DNA from: Plotosus lineatus
Lineage: Eukaryota > Chordata > Actinopteri > Siluriformes > Plotosidae
Assembly: GCA_024760905.1 (NCBI GenBank)
Contig: CM045729.1
Location: forward strand, 63,586,080-63,650,079
Length of the DNA: 64,000 bases
Direction: 5' to 3'
The position numbers and the translations under genes are program-made. The stretch's first letter is position 1; each line of letters starts with the position of its first letter. Under the pieces are notes generated by a model that worked only from the letters and a program-made list of their open reading frames with translations, did no database searches and had not been told where the DNA came from. This document shows, in pieces, positions 22,793 through 46,832 of the stretch.

Positions 22793-25437
22793 TCTTCTTT
22801 TCCTTTCGGCTGTTCCATTCAAGGGGACGCCACAGCAAATTATCTGCCTCCATCTCTCCCTATCCTCTGCATCTTCTACTCTTACTCCAACGACCTTCAT
22901 GTCCGCCTTCACCGCATCCATAAATCTTCTCTTTGGTCTTCCTCTGGGCCTTTTGCCTGGTAGTTCCAACCTCAGCATCCTACGACCAATATACTCACTA
23001 TCCCTCCTCTGTACATGTCCAAACCATCTCAATCTAGCCTCTCTGACTTTGTCTCCAAAACATCTAACATGTGCTGTCCCTCTGATGTACTCATTTCTGA
23101 TCCTATCCATCCTCGTTACTCCCAAAGAGAACCTCAACATTTTCATCTCTGCTACCTCCAACTCTGACTCCTGTCTTTTCCCCAGGGCCACTGTCTCTAA
23201 ACCATACAACATTGCTGGCCTCATCACCGTCTTGTACACTTTTCCCTTCATTCTTGCCGATACTCTCCTATCACACATCACACGGACACTTTTCTCCATC
23301 CATTCCAACCTGCCTGCACGCGCTTCTTCACCTCTTTTCCACACTCTCCATTGCTCTGGATTGTTGAGCCTAAGTACTTAAAATCCTCCACCTTCTTTAT
23401 CTCTGCCCCCTGTAACCTCAAAGTTCCTCTTGGGTCCTTGTCGTTCACACACATGTATTCTGTCTTACTAAGACTAACCTTCAATCCCCTCCTTTCCAGG
23501 GCATACCTCCACCTCTCTAGATTTTCCTCCACTCGGTCTCTGCTCTCACTACAGATCACTATGTCATCTGCAAACATCATAGTCCATGGAGATTCTTGTC
23601 TAACCTCATCTGTTAGCCTGTCCATCACCATAGCAAACAAGAAGGGGCTGAGAGCTGACTCTTGATGCAGTCCCACCTCCACCTTGAACTCTTCTGTCAC
23701 ACCGACAGCACACCTCACCACTGTCTTACATCTATCATACATGTCCTGCACCACTCTAACATACTTCTCTGCCACTCCAGACTTCCTCATACAATACCAC
23801 AGTTCTTCTCTCGGCACCCTGTCATATGCTTTCTCCAGATCCACAAAGGCACAATGCAGCTCCTTCTGACCTTCTCTGTACTTCTCTATTATCATCCTCA
23901 AAGCAAACACTGCATCTGTGGTGCTCTTTCTGGGCATGAAACCAAACCGTTGTTCACGAATGCTGACCTCTGCCCTTAGTCTTGCTTCCACTATTCTTTC
24001 CCATAGCTTCATTGTATGGCTCATCAACTTTATCCCTCTGTAGTTGCCACAACTCTGTACATCGCCCTTGTTCTTAAAAATGGGCACAAGCACACTTCTC
24101 CTCCATTCCTCTGGCATCTGCTCACTTTCTAAGACCTTGTTGAATATTCTTGTCAGAAAATCTACTGCTACCTCCCCTAGACACTTCCATACCTCAACTG
24201 GTATGTCATCAGGGCCAACTGCCTTTCCATTCTTCATCCTCTTCAATGCCCTCCTCACTTCTCCCTTACTAATCTTTGCTACTTCCTGCTCCTCAACGGT
24301 CACCCCTTCTACTCTTTTTCTCTCTCATTTTCCTCATTCATCAGCTCTTCAAAGTACTCTTTCCATCTTCCCAGCACACTTCTGTCATCAGTCAATACAT
24401 TTCCCTCTCTGTCCTTTATCACTCTAACTTGCTGCACGTCTTTCCCATCTCTATTTCCCTGCTGTGCTAACCTGTATAGATAATTTTCTCCCTCCTTACT
24501 GTTCAACCTATCATACAAGTCATCATACGCCCTCTGTTTGGCCTTTGACACCGCTACCTTCGCCTTACGCTGTGTCTCCCTGTACTCCTGTTTACTCTCT
24601 TCGGTCCTCTCAATGTCCCACTTCTTCTTGGCTAACCTCTTCTTTTGTACACACTCCTGCACTTCCTCATTCCACCACCAAGTTTCCTTATCTACTTTCC
24701 TTCCAGAGGACACACCAAGTACTCTCCTACCGGTCTCCCTGATCACATTGGCTGTGGTTGTCCAGTCCTCTGGAAGCACTTCCTGACAACCCAAAGCCTG
24801 TTTCAACTCCTCCTTGAAGACAACACGACACTCTTCCTTTTTCAGCTTCCACCACTTTGTCTTCTGCTCTGCCTTTGCCTTTTTCACTTTTCTCACCATC
24901 AGTGTCATCCTGCACACCACCATCCTATGCTGTTTGGCAACACTCTCACCCACTACTACTTTGCAGTCACTGACTTCCTTCAAATTACATCGCCTACACA
25001 AGATGTAGTCTACCTGTGTGCTCTTACCTCCGCTTTCATAAGTCACCCTATGCTTCTGTTTCTTCTTGAAGAAAGTATTCACCACAGCCATTTCCATCCT
25101 TTTTGCAAAATCGATCAACATCTGTCCTTCTGTGTTCCTGTCCTGGATACCAAACCTGCCCATCACTTCCTCGTCCCCTCTGTTGCCTGCACCAACATGT
25201 CCATTGAAGTCTGCTCCAATGACCACTCTTTCACCTCTGGGGGTACTCTGCATCACTTCATCTAACTCACTCCAGAATCTCTCCTTCTCTTCTAGCTTAC
25301 ATCCTGCCTGTGGGGCATAAGCACTAACAACATTGACCATCGCGCCTTCAATTTCTAACTTGAGACTCATCACTCTGTCTGACACTCTTTTCACTTCTAG
25401 AACATTCCTGACAAACCCCTCCTTCAAGAAGACATAG
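22791..25437 (-). mobile_element. RTE-clade LINE copy b, 5'-truncated but nearly intact
   Basis: Minus-strand order: endonuclease ([35 protein letters not shown]), linker, reverse transcriptase ([45 protein letters not shown]), C-terminal [14 protein letters not shown] and [11 protein letters not shown]. Only two lesions are seen against the other copies: +1 nt in an A-run near 24318 and -1 nt near 23280 (CCGG to CCG). The first ~100 residues of the ORF are missing. Confidence 0.93.
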
Positions 25438-25528
25438 TCCCTCCAGCGTGTTCTAGGTCGACCCCGGGGTCTCTTCCCGGTTGGACATGCCCGAAACACC
25501 ACACCAGGGAGGCGTCCGGGGGGCATTC
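25438..25528 (-). mobile_element. Rex3 3'-region fragment fused to RTE copy b
   Basis: Encodes MPPGRLPGVVFRACPTGKRP and GRPRTRWRDYV, then passes in frame into the RTE endonuclease. No Rex3 sequence is seen on the other side of the RTE copy. Confidence 0.8.
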
Positions 25529-25557
25529 TGACACATACAGTATATAGATGAGATGAG

Positions 25558-25563
<6 letters not shown>

Positions 25564-25631
<68 letters not shown>

Positions 25632-25632
25632 T
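25564..25632. repeat. (TG)n/(TA)n microsatellite
   Basis: TG then TA tract. Confidence 0.95.
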
Positions 25633-26009
25633 GTATATAAAATGTGTGAGTGTATAATGAAGATGATTCATTAAAATGATGAATTTCGAATAAGGCGCGT
25701 TTAAAATATGACGCAACATGGACTGTACTATTCTCAGGAATGGAGGTTTGATCCCGAAGTAATTACTTTGTGGAATTTTCTGTGCAATCTATCTATAAAA
25801 CAACATGTAAAGATAACTTAAGATAATATATTTATCATCAGAAATAATAAGATGGTAATTATACATCCGGAGTGTAGTCATTGCGGTATAGTCATATGCG
25901 GTCCCCCCCCCTCTATCAGTATATGGTTTATTCCTGACAGTGACTGCGCTTGCTTTGTCCTGAGCAGCTGCAACTTCCGCATTGAGTGCGGTGGGTTGTG
26001 AACAGGAGG
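25633..26009 (+). promoter_or_regulatory. mfsd9: mfsd9 5' flank, putative promoter and 5' UTR
   Basis: The 375 bp before the mfsd9 start. GC content rises over the last ~100 bp (ACTGCGCTTGC, CTTCCGCATTGAGTGCGG), in keeping with a TATA-less start region. Inference from position only; no specific factor site is claimed. Confidence 0.35.
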
Positions 26010-36171
<10,162 letters not shown>

Positions 36172-37800
36172 TTAGACAGGTTTAAAGGCCACCTAGATTT
36201 ACAAGAAGATGGGGCATTGTGACAGCTCTTGAAATTGACAGTTGCCTCTTCTTGGGTTTTTGGAAGTGTATGTTTGTGATTGAGGTATGACTGGTTTGCT
36301 CTTAGAGCAACTGCAACAGATGTGATCATAAAGAGTATCTCCTCTCCTCCCATGTTTCTATACATACACCAGGAAGACCTATCAGACCATACGAAGACTG
36401 AGTTAAGATTTGTAAGGTGTGTGTGTGTGTGTGTGTAATGGTTGTTTCCAGTATCTGCAATTTTTTTTATTTTTTGAAGCACAGAAAATTGAAGTGTTCA
36501 TATATTTATTACTAAGCAATAATATAGTGGCACAGCAGGGAGCATTGTTGTATCACATCTTCAGGGTTCCTTGTTAGGGGATTAAGCAGAAAAACAGGTA
36601 AAACTCTATTGGACTTGTTTTAATTTGTTTGAATTATTTTGATGTTTCTGCTGTAAAAGTGTTTTTTCTAGCAAACACTGTACAGGATCGAGAAACCAAA
36701 CTTCTCATTTCGTGTCTGAATGGTTTGGCTAACACTTAGCAGACTTTAAATGGATGTTGGGTACACTGCCTACAATGATTACTAGCTACACTGCAACCAC
36801 AGATCAGGACCTTTTTAAATATCATATAAAATGTTTTGATTTGTTTTAAAGTTATGTCAATTAGTTTGCAAGGCATGGCCAATAATGACTGTATGGCCAA
36901 TATACTGTCCAAACTTAAAGAAACTTAATTTAGTCAATTTTTGCAAAATTATTTGCACACAAATCAGGTTTTATGAAAATTTGTCCCTCTGGGCACTAAA
37001 ACTGACATATCTCCATATTGCAAGAACCACTTAAGCTAAAAATTCACAGTTAGATACATGTAAACTTGGCCCCATTTGGCTACATAGCCTAAAGTGCCAA
37101 TTGGTTGGCTCACCAAAATGGCCACCAGGTGGCGCATCGAATTTCAGCAGTCAATATCTTCCCAACTTTATAAGCTAAAGTAACCAAACATGACAGCTAT
37201 GGTTTTATGTTCACCCAAATTAGAATAATTACCACAGTAGTTCATGTAGTGGTGGTATAGCAAACAAAGACACATTTTGGGCTTAAGTTTTAAGTTATTG
37301 GTCCTTGACTTAAAATTTTTTATAGCATGTGATTCCTTAGATCTAGGGGAAAAGCTAAAGTGGTCCATCATATTGATGGTCTTTTTTTATCTCCTTCAAG
37401 AAGGTTGGTCCATTTTGCATGAAATTTGGTGAACAGTATCTTCAGACCAAGGTGTTAAAAATAGTCTGGAAATAAATTTGATCCAATTATCCATTTTAAA
37501 GTTTTGTGTCAATCACTGTGGAAGGCATGGACAAGAATACATCTGGAGCAAAAATGTCGCAATGTAATTTCCCAACTTAAAAATTTATGTTAATCAGGGT
37601 TTCATGGCGGAGGAGTGGTCGCCGACTTATGACACGTGTAACTTAAGATTGTTTGACTTTATGACCAGACATGACTAAAAAAAGAAAAGAAAATTAATAA
37701 ATATAGTACCTTATATACTTGGGTATCATGTATGTGAATATCATGAGCGTAGCCTAGCTGATTCTCACCTGTAGTGAGGATCAAATGGGCTAAGCCATTT
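36172..37800. other. mfsd9 3' UTR side and tail-to-tail intergenic DNA
   Basis: The first part is presumably mfsd9 3' UTR. The 36840-37560 stretch has repeat-like phrasing (CATATCTCCATATTGCAAGA, CACTTAAGCTAAAAATT), but the family is not recognised. Confidence 0.4.
37122..37135 (+). promoter_or_regulatory. Candidate CTCF core site
   Basis: CCACCAGGTGGCGC fits the vertebrate CTCF core consensus CCASYAGRKGGCRS at every position. Lies between the converging mfsd9 and slc9a2 genes. Occupancy is unknown. Confidence 0.45.
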
Positions 37801-37803
37801 ACA

Positions 37804-38571
<768 letters not shown>

Positions 38572-38581
38572 TGTGTGTATG

Positions 38582-38634
<53 letters not shown>

Positions 38635-38636
38635 AC
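38572..38636. repeat. (GT)n/(TA)n/(AC)n microsatellite
   Basis: Compound tract right after the Tigger-like element. Confidence 0.95.
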
Positions 38637-38879
38637 TGTATCTCCATCCTGTACTCTTCCTCTTTCCATCGTCTGAGCTGAACAATGACTCCAATGATCT
38701 GGCGTCGAATCTTGATTCTTTGAATCATGAACTGATTCATGAGAAGTGATTCTACCCCCCACAGCCTTTGTAAAGCGATATATTACTACTAGTATGTACT
38801 GACCCGACTTGTGTTGAAACCATCTTACAACCTGTTGATCAGAACCAAATGCTGTCATAAGTCAGACACAACCTGGTAT

Positions 38880-39090
38880 CTGCCTCACAGCAATAAGATC
38901 CTGGGTTTGAGTCCCATCAAGGCTTGATAAAGGTATTTCTGTGAGGAATTTAAATGTTCTCCCCATGTGTGTATTCCTCCAGATAATTGGTTTCCCCTCT
39001 CTGTAGAAAGACATGCACAGTCGGCTAATTGGCCGCTCCAGCTTTCCCGCAACCTTAGTAGAATAAAGTGGTTCAGAAAATTAATGGATG
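38880..39090 (+). repeat. SINE type C, degraded
   Basis: TGCCTCACAGCAATAAGATCC, GGGTTTGAGTCCC (B-box-like), GAATTTAAATGTTCTCCCC core, ending AGTGGTTCAGAAAATTAATG. Confidence 0.6.
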
Positions 39091-39369
39091 GACAGATGTT
39101 CTTCATCCATATATGAGCTTTTTGAAATTTGATGAACTTCTATTCCTATATGTTTCATTTTTACGATAACTGGCATGTTCATATTTCATAAATTGTTTAA
39201 TGAGTGTTAACTCTGCTGCTTTCACCAAAACTTGATGGAGGGATGGGGTATCGGCCTTTTAAGAACATAACATTTTGAAGCAGATCTCACTGAAGATCTA
39301 GATTCAGCTGAGAGAGGTCTACTGGAAACAGGAAAATCGTAGAAAAAAAAGCTGGCTCAATTCATTTTC

Positions 39370-39475
39370 TGAACTGCTAATTTGAGTCATGGGGAGGCTT
39401 GTGTCCATCCCAGTCAACTCTGGGTGAGGGCAGAGTACACCCTGGACAGCTCGCCAGGCCATTCCAGGGTAGAAA
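39370..39475 (-). repeat. L2-type SINE tail fragment
   Basis: GTGAGGGCAGAGTACACCCT and GACAGCTCGCCAGGCCATTC, truncated by the adjacent Rex3 tail. Confidence 0.55.
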
Positions 39476-39477
39476 CT

Positions 39478-39895
39478 TCATCATCATCATCATCATCATC
39501 ATCTTCCACTTTATCCAGAATCGGGTCGCGGGGCAGCAACCTAAGCAAAGAGGTCCAGACATCCCTTTCCCCGCCACTTCCTCCAGCTCTTCTGTGGGGA
39601 CACCAAGGCGTTCCCAGACAAGCCAAAAGACAGTCCCTGCCGCATGTTCTAGGTCAACCTCGGGGTCTCTTCCTGTTTGGACATGCGCGAAACACCAGAC
39701 CAACGAGTAATTCGGGAGGCATTCTGACTAGATGCCCGAGCCACCTCAACTGGCCCATCTCAATGCGGAGGAGCAGCAGATCTACTCCACGCTCTCCACG
39801 AATGGTAGAGCTTCTCACCTTATCCCCACCACTCGACGAAGGAAGCTCATTTCAGCCTCTTGTATCCGCGATCTTTTTCTTTCGGTCACTATTTA
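39478..39895 (-). mobile_element. Rex3 3'-end copy
   Basis: (ATG)n tail complement at 39478-39502, then minus-strand coding for the Rex3 C-terminus (LGVPTEELEEVA, and the RTRSRIQAAEMSFL-type region near 39880). Confidence 0.85.
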
Positions 39896-40843
39896 TACTT
39901 AAAGTTCACATGAAACATCAGAAATGTACAGAAATATGATCCAGGTGACTTTCACCAGGCATGGTTGTCAGTATCCGGTTAGTAACCTATTTAAGTACAG
40001 TATTTCAGAAACTGTTCCTCTCCTGGGATTTCTACTTTTCACAAACTTGAGACTGCTAGAACGTGACAGTAGGCTAAAGAAAATAAAAATAAATAAAACT
40101 GACCAGACAACATTTTGCAAATCATCATCCAGTTTTGATAAGTCTATGCCCTCTGTCATCTCAAATGTATGAATTCAGCTTACCAGAGCGGAAGCCATTG
40201 TGGCCTTCTGCTCTCAGATCCCTTCCATCTCAAAGTGTGACATTATTTTGTTAAAAGGACTAATATCGCCACCTGAATCCAAACTGGGTGAAACAGTAAT
40301 GCAGAGTCGCCTCTGAAAAAGGGGAAGGATGGCATACGCTCACTTCCATGTTACTTAGAGTGATCACCAGTCAATCATGGGCATCTGTGGGCTCATGCGG
40401 ATGAGGGGTTGACTAAACTGAGAAAATTTAGTGGGTGGAACAGCACAAGCATAACGGTAAGAAAGTGACATTAACTAGTCATAGTTTCAGTTCCACTTTA
40501 TCAGAAAAAATCCACAAATCCTAAAAAAACAAGAATAACTGGGATATGCGGGTCACTTTTTTTTTTTTAACACAATTACACAATTTCACCTCCGAAGTAG
40601 AGTCTTCTCCCCACAGAAGCAGAAAACTCAATGTGACTCAACAGTCATGTTTTGAGGTCTGTACATAATGTATTATTCAGCTTTACATTCTACAGACGCT
40701 CCCCGACTTATGTTTTTTTTCCAAAAAAAAGTCTAATTTTGAGTTTAGATGTACCTACATAGTACGCTGACATAATGACGCAATGACACTGTGTCCACTG
40801 TTAAGAAACGACAGACTGAATGTGCCCCTCCTTCCCAGTTCAG

Positions 40844-40849
<6 letters not shown>
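39896..40849. other. Intergenic DNA with a possible TIR half-element
   Basis: ACAGACGCTCCCCGACTTAT at about 40693 resembles a Tigger-family terminus, but no partner end was found. Otherwise nothing recognised. Confidence 0.3.
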
Positions 40850-41217
<368 letters not shown>

Positions 41218-41227
41218 TATATATATC

Positions 41228-44200
41228 AGTTATAATGCAGCCGTGAGGGGGGGCACAAACCAGTGTTCCAAGCCTGGATAAATGCAGAGGGTTACGTCAG
41301 GAAGGGCTTCCGTCGTAAAACCAATGCCAAATAAAATATGCGAGTCGAAACAAAGAATTTCATACCGGATCGGTCAAGGCCCATTTTAACAACGACTGCC
41401 ATCAGTGCTGTTAACCAATAGGGTGCTGGTGGAAATTGGACGACTGTTGGTCGAAGACGTTGAAGAAGGAGAGGCGGGAGGCGTGTCTGTAGGCAGAGAG
41501 AGAAGAGGAAAGGCATGAGTCTAGGACTGAAAGTAGGGACTTTGAATGTTGGAACTATGACAGGAAAAGGTAAAGAGCTGGCTGACATGATGCAGAGGAG
41601 GAAGGTGGACATACTGTGTGTTCAGATGACCAGGTGGACATACTGTGTGTTCAGGAGACCAGGTAGAAAGGTAGCAAGGCTAGAAGCTTAGGAGCAGGGT
41701 TCAAGCTGTTTTTTCATGGTGTGGATGGGAAGAGAAACAGATTAGGAGTCATCTTGAAGGAGGAGTTTGTCAGGAATGTTCTAGAAGTGAAAAGAGTGTC
41801 AGACAAAGTTAAAAATTGAAGGCGTGATATTCAATGTTGTTAGTGCATATGCCCCACAGGCAGGATGTGAGCTAGAAGAGAAGGAGAGATTCTGAAGTGA
41901 CTTAGATGAAGAGATGCAGCGTGCCCCCAGAGGTGAAAGAGTGGTCATTGGGGCAGACTTCAATGGACATGTCGGTGCATGAAACAGAGGGGACGAGGAA
42001 GTGATAGGCAGGTTTGGTATCCAGGACAGGAACGCAGGAGAGATGTTGATAGATTTTGCAAAACAGATGGAAATGGCTATGGTGAATACTTTCTTACAGA
42101 AGAGACAGGAGCATAAGGTGACTTATAAAAGCGGAGGTAGGAACACACAGGTAGACTACATCTTGTGTAGGTAATGTAATTTGAAGGAAGTCAGTGACTG
42201 CAAAGTAGTAGTGGGTGAGAGTGTTACCAAACAGCATAGGATGGTGGTGTGCAGGATGACGCTGTGAGGAAGGTGAAGAAGGCAAAGGCAGATCAGAAGA
42301 CAAAATGGTGGAAGCTGAAAAAGGAAGAGAGTCGTGTTGTCTTCAAGGAGGAGTTGAAATAGGCCTTGGGTGGTCAGGAAGTGGTTCCAGATGACTGGAC
42401 AACCACAGCAAATGTGATCAGGGAGACAGGTAGGAGAGTACTTGGTGTGTCCTCTGTAAGGAAAGTAGATAAGGAGACTTGGTGTTGGAATGAGGAAGTG
42501 CAGGAGTGTGTACAAAGGAAGAGGTTAGCTAAGAAGAAGTGGGACATTGAGAGGACCGAAGAGAGTAAACAGACCTACAGGGAGACACAGCGTAAGGCAA
42601 AAGTAGCAGTGTCAAAGGGCATATGATGACTTGTATGATAGGTTGGACAGCAGGAGGGAGAAAATGATCTATACAGGTTGGCACAGCAGAGAAACAGATG
42701 GGAAGGACGTGCAGCAAGTTAGAGTGATTAAGTATAGAGAGGGAAATGTATTGACTGATGACAGAAGTGTGCTGGGAAGATGGAAAGAGTACTTTGAAGA
42801 GCTGATGAATGAGGAAAATGAGAGAGAAAAAAGGAGTAGAAGAGGTGACCATTGAGGACCAGGAAGTAGCAAAGATTTAGTGAGGTGAGGAGGGCATTGA
42901 AGAGGATGAAGAGTGGAAAGGCAGTTGGTCCTGATGACATACCGGTGGAGGTACGGAAGTGTCTAGGAGAGGTAGCAGTAGATTTTCTGACAAGAACATT
43001 CAACAAGGTCTTAGAAAGAGAGAGGATGCCAGAGGAATGGAGGAGGAGTGTGATGGTGCCCATTTTTAAGAACGAGGGACACGTGCAGAGTTATGGCAAC
43101 TACAGAGGGATAAAGTTGATAAGCCATATGATGAAGTTATGGGAAAGAATACTGGAAGCTAGACAAAAGGGTCAGCATTTGTGAACAACGGTTTGGTTTC
43201 ATGCCAAGAAAAAGCACCACAGATGCAGTGTTTGCTTTGAGGATTATAATAGAGAAGTACAGAGAAGGTCAGAAAGAGATGCATTGTGCCTTTGTGGATC
43301 TGCAGAAAGCATATGACAGGGTACCGAGAGAGGCACTGTGGTATTGCATGAGGAAGTCTGGAGTGGCAGAGAAGTATGTTCGAGTGGTGCAGGACATGTA
43401 TGAGAAATGTAAGACAGTGGTGAGGTGTGCTGTCGGCGTTACAGCAGAGTTCAAGGTGGAGGTGGGACTGCATCAAGGGTCAGCTCTCAGCCCCTTCTTG
43501 TTTACTATGGTGATGGACAGGCTGACAGACGAGATTAGACAAGATTCCCCATGGACTATGATGTTTTCAGATGACATTGTGATCTGTAGTGAGAGCAGAG
43601 AACAAGTGGAGAAAAATCTAAAGAGGTGGAGGTATGCCCTGGAAAGAAGGGGAATGAAGATTAGCCTCAGTAAGACAGAATACATGTGCATGAACGACAA
43701 GGACCCAAGAGGAACGGCGAGGTTACAGGGAGCAGAGTTAAGAAAGGTGGAGGATTTTAAGTACTTAGGCTCAACAATCCAGAGAAATGGAGAGTGTGGA
43801 AAAGAGGTGAAGAAGCGTGTGCAGGCAGGTTGGAATGGTTGGAGAAAAGTGTCCGGTGTGATGTGTGTTAGGAGGGTATCTGCAAGCATGAAAGGAAAAG
43901 TGTACATGACGGTGTTGAAGCCAACGATGTTGTATGCTTTAGAAACAGTGGCCCTGGGGAAAAGACAGAAGGCAGAGCTGGAGGTAGCAGATATGAAAAC
44001 GTTGAGGTTCTCTTAGGGAAAAACGAGGATGGATAGGATTAGGAATGAGCACATCAGAGGGACAGCACATGTAAGATGTTTTGGAGACAAAGTCAGAAAG
44101 GCTAGATTGAGATGGTTTGGACATGTACAGAGGAGGGATAGTGAGTATATTGGTAATAGGATGCTGAGGCTGGAACTACCAGGCAGAAGGCCTAGAGGAA

Positions 44201-44361
44201 GACCAAAAAGACGATTCATGGATGTGGTGAAGGAGGACATGAAGGTCGTTGGTGTAAGTGAAGAAGATGCAAAGGATAGGGTGAGATGGAGGCAGATGAT
44301 TCGCTGTGGCGACCCCTGAAGGGAAAAGCCGAAAGGAAAAGAAGAAGAAGAAGAAGAAGAG
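41228..44361 (+). mobile_element. RTE-clade LINE copy d, full length with 5' UTR, decayed ORF
   Basis: 5' UTR at about 41228-41514, original start at 41515 (MSLGLKVGTLNVGTM), stop at 44317-44319. Domains in order: AP endonuclease (LNVGTMTGKG, VVSAYAPQAG, VIGADFNGHVG), reverse transcriptase (43201-44016 still open; [12 protein letters not shown], with FSDD in place of FADD near 43567), C-terminal [12 protein letters not shown]. It has many stops (TGA at about 41894 and 41982, TAA near 42174, TAG at 42360) and indels. The terminus GCCGAAAGGAAAAG is followed by (GAA)n. Resembles the Expander group of fish RTEs. Confidence 0.93.
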
Positions 44362-44461
44362 TTTATAACCAAACTCATAATGGCAATTTTTAAACCCCTG
44401 GAACGTGACTGTTTAACATAATTTCATTGTTAACTTCTGGTATGTTTATCCCTATCTGGTA

Positions 44462-46832
44462 TTACCTTATCCCCACTACCCGACAAAGGAAGCTCATTTC
44501 AGCCGCTTGTATCCGCGATCTTGTTCTTTCGGTCACTACCCAAAGCTCGTGACCATCGGTGAGGGTTGGAACATAGATTGACTGGTAAATTGAGAGCGTT
44601 GCCTTGTGGCTCAGCTCCATCTTCACCACAACGGACTGGTACAGGCTCCGTTTAACAGCAGAGGCTGCAGCGATCTGTCTGTCGATCGCCCGCTCCATCC
44701 TTCTCTAACTCGTGAACAGGACCCCAAGATACTTAAACTCCTCCACGTAGGGCAGGACCTCATTCCCGATCTGTAAGGTGCATTCCAACCTTGTCCGATT
44801 GAGAACCATGGCTTCAGATTTGGAGGTGTTGATTTTCATCCCAGCCAGTTTGCACTCAACTGTGAATTGCTCCAATGAGAGCTGAAGATCACGGCCTGAT
44901 GAAGCCAAAAGGGAAACATCATCCGCAAAAAGCAGAAACAAGATCCGATGGTCACCAAACCAGAACCCTTCAATGCCTCGGCTGCGCCTAGAAATTCTGT
45001 CCATAAAAATTATGAACACAATCTGTGACAAAGGTCAGCCTTGGTGGACTCGTACCCTCACCGGAAACAAATTTGACCTGTTGTTACCAATATGGACCAA
45101 ACTCTGGCTCCGGTGACACAGTGATCAAATGGCACCATAGCAAGGGAACCGGAATGCCATACTCCCGGAGCACGCCCCACAAGATAGTCCAAGGGACACA
45201 GTCGAAAGCCTTCTCCAAATCCACAAAACACATGTGGATAGATTGGGCAAACTCCCATGCCCCCTCCAAGATCCTGTGGAGCATGTAGAGTTGGTCAAGA
45301 GTGCTACGGCCAGGACAAAAACCACATTGTTCCTCCTGGATTCAAGGTTGGTCTATCGGTTAGATCCTCCTCTCCAGTACCCCTGCATAGACTTTCCCAT
45401 GTAAGCTGAGAAGTGTGATTCCCTGATAGTTGGAACACACCTTCTGGTCCCCCTTTTCCAAAGGGGGACTACCACCCTGGTTTGCCAATCCAGAAGTACT
45501 GCCCCAAGGACCACACAATGTTGCAGAGACATTTCAACCAAGACAGTCCAACATCATCCAGAGCCCTGAGATATTCAGGGCGGATCTCATCTAACCCCAG
45601 AGCCCGAACACCAAGGAGCTTTTTGACGACCTCAGTGACCTCCACTCCAGTGATGGGCAGACCCCTATCCAAACCCCCAGAGTCTTCCTCCTCCACGGAG
45701 GGCGTGTTGGTGGGATTGAGGAGGTCCTCAAAGTATTCCCTCCACCTCTCAATGACATCCCCAATCGAGGTGAGTAGCTCCCCACCTGTTAAGCCTGCAG
45801 TGTATGCGTTGGACCCAGAGATGCAGGAGACCAATGGAAGTTTCAAACGATTTATTAAGCACTAGGAACGGTAAATCCCAGGAAAACTAAGTCAATGGAA
45901 CTGGTCGAGCACGAAGCAAGAACCAGGGGTCAAAGAGAAAGCCGAGGAGCGGAATCACGGGGAAAACAATCTGACATCAGAGAGAAGCGCGCTGCTCCCA
46001 TTTATAGCTGGCTGCTTGCTGATTGGGACCAGGTGCGCTCTGCTGGAACTCGCCTACCGGCAACCACCACGCCCCTTGCCAGCACCTGCAATGATTAAAG
46101 AAGAGTGAATTCCGCCAGCCAGGACAGACCATAACACCTCCACTGTAAACAGTGTTTGTGGAGAACTGCTTCCCCCTCCTGAAGCGTCGGATGGTGGTCC
46201 AGAACCTTTTTGAGGCCAACTGATAATCACTCTCCAGGCCCTTACAGAACTTCTCCCACACCCGAGATTTTGCATCTGCGACAGCCTCGGCTGAAGTACG
46301 TTTGTCCTGCCGGTACCTGTCTGCTGCGTCAGGAGTCCCACAGGCTAATAAAACTCGATAGGCCTCCTTTTTCAGCTGGATGACCCCCTTCACTACAGGT
46401 GTCCATCACCGGGTTGGGGGGTTACCGCCACGACAAGCACCGACGACCTTCCGGCCACAGCTCTGGGATGCCGCCTCAGCAATGGAGGCACAAAACATGG
46501 CCCATTCGAATTCCATGTCCATGGTGTCCATGTCCGAACACCACGTGGTTGTAGCTCTGCCGGAGGTGGGAGTTAAAAGCCTCTCGGACAAGATACTTTG
46601 CCAAACGTTCCCAGCAGACCCAAATTACATGCTTGGGCCTGCCAGGTCTGGAAGGCGGCCTCCCCCACCATCGAAGCCAGCTCACCACCAGGTGGTGATC
46701 GGTAGACAGCTCATCTTCCCTCTTCACCCGAGTGTACAAAACATGCGGCCACAAGTCCGGTGGCACAATTACAAAGTCGATCACTGAACTAGGGTGTCCT
46801 GGTGCCAAGTGCACTTATGGGCACCCTTATGT
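44462..46832 (-). mobile_element. Rex3 LINE, long copy interrupted by a solo LTR
   Basis: Minus-strand order: end of endonuclease (SVIDFVIVPPDLWPHVL, ELSTDHHLVVSWLRW), linker, LTR insertion (45787-46136), RT (CFVDLEKAFDCVPWTILWG, LLFADDVSLLASS), then KYLGVLFTS and RTRSRIQAAEMSFL. The widely used Rex3 PCR primer sites are recognisable at about 45030 and 45470. Stops and frameshifts throughout. Confidence 0.9.
45787..46136 (-). mobile_element. Solo-LTR-like insertion, copy 2 (350 bp)
   Basis: Starts TGTTATGGTCTGTCCTGG on the minus strand and ends CTTAACA, giving TGTTA...TAACA inverted ends. Flanked by GGAGG/GGTGG, a 5-bp duplication with one mismatch. Contains TATA (GCTATAAATGG) and AATAAA. 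Confidence 0.78.

Noticed and set aside
25561..25632. Short tandem arrays as a CRISPR-like repeat-spacer structure
   Set aside because: Simple dinucleotide tracts without spacers, in a eukaryotic genome.
40693..40830. Tigger-like terminus as a full element
   Set aside because: No matching inverted end was found within several kilobases, so only a half-terminus can be suggested.
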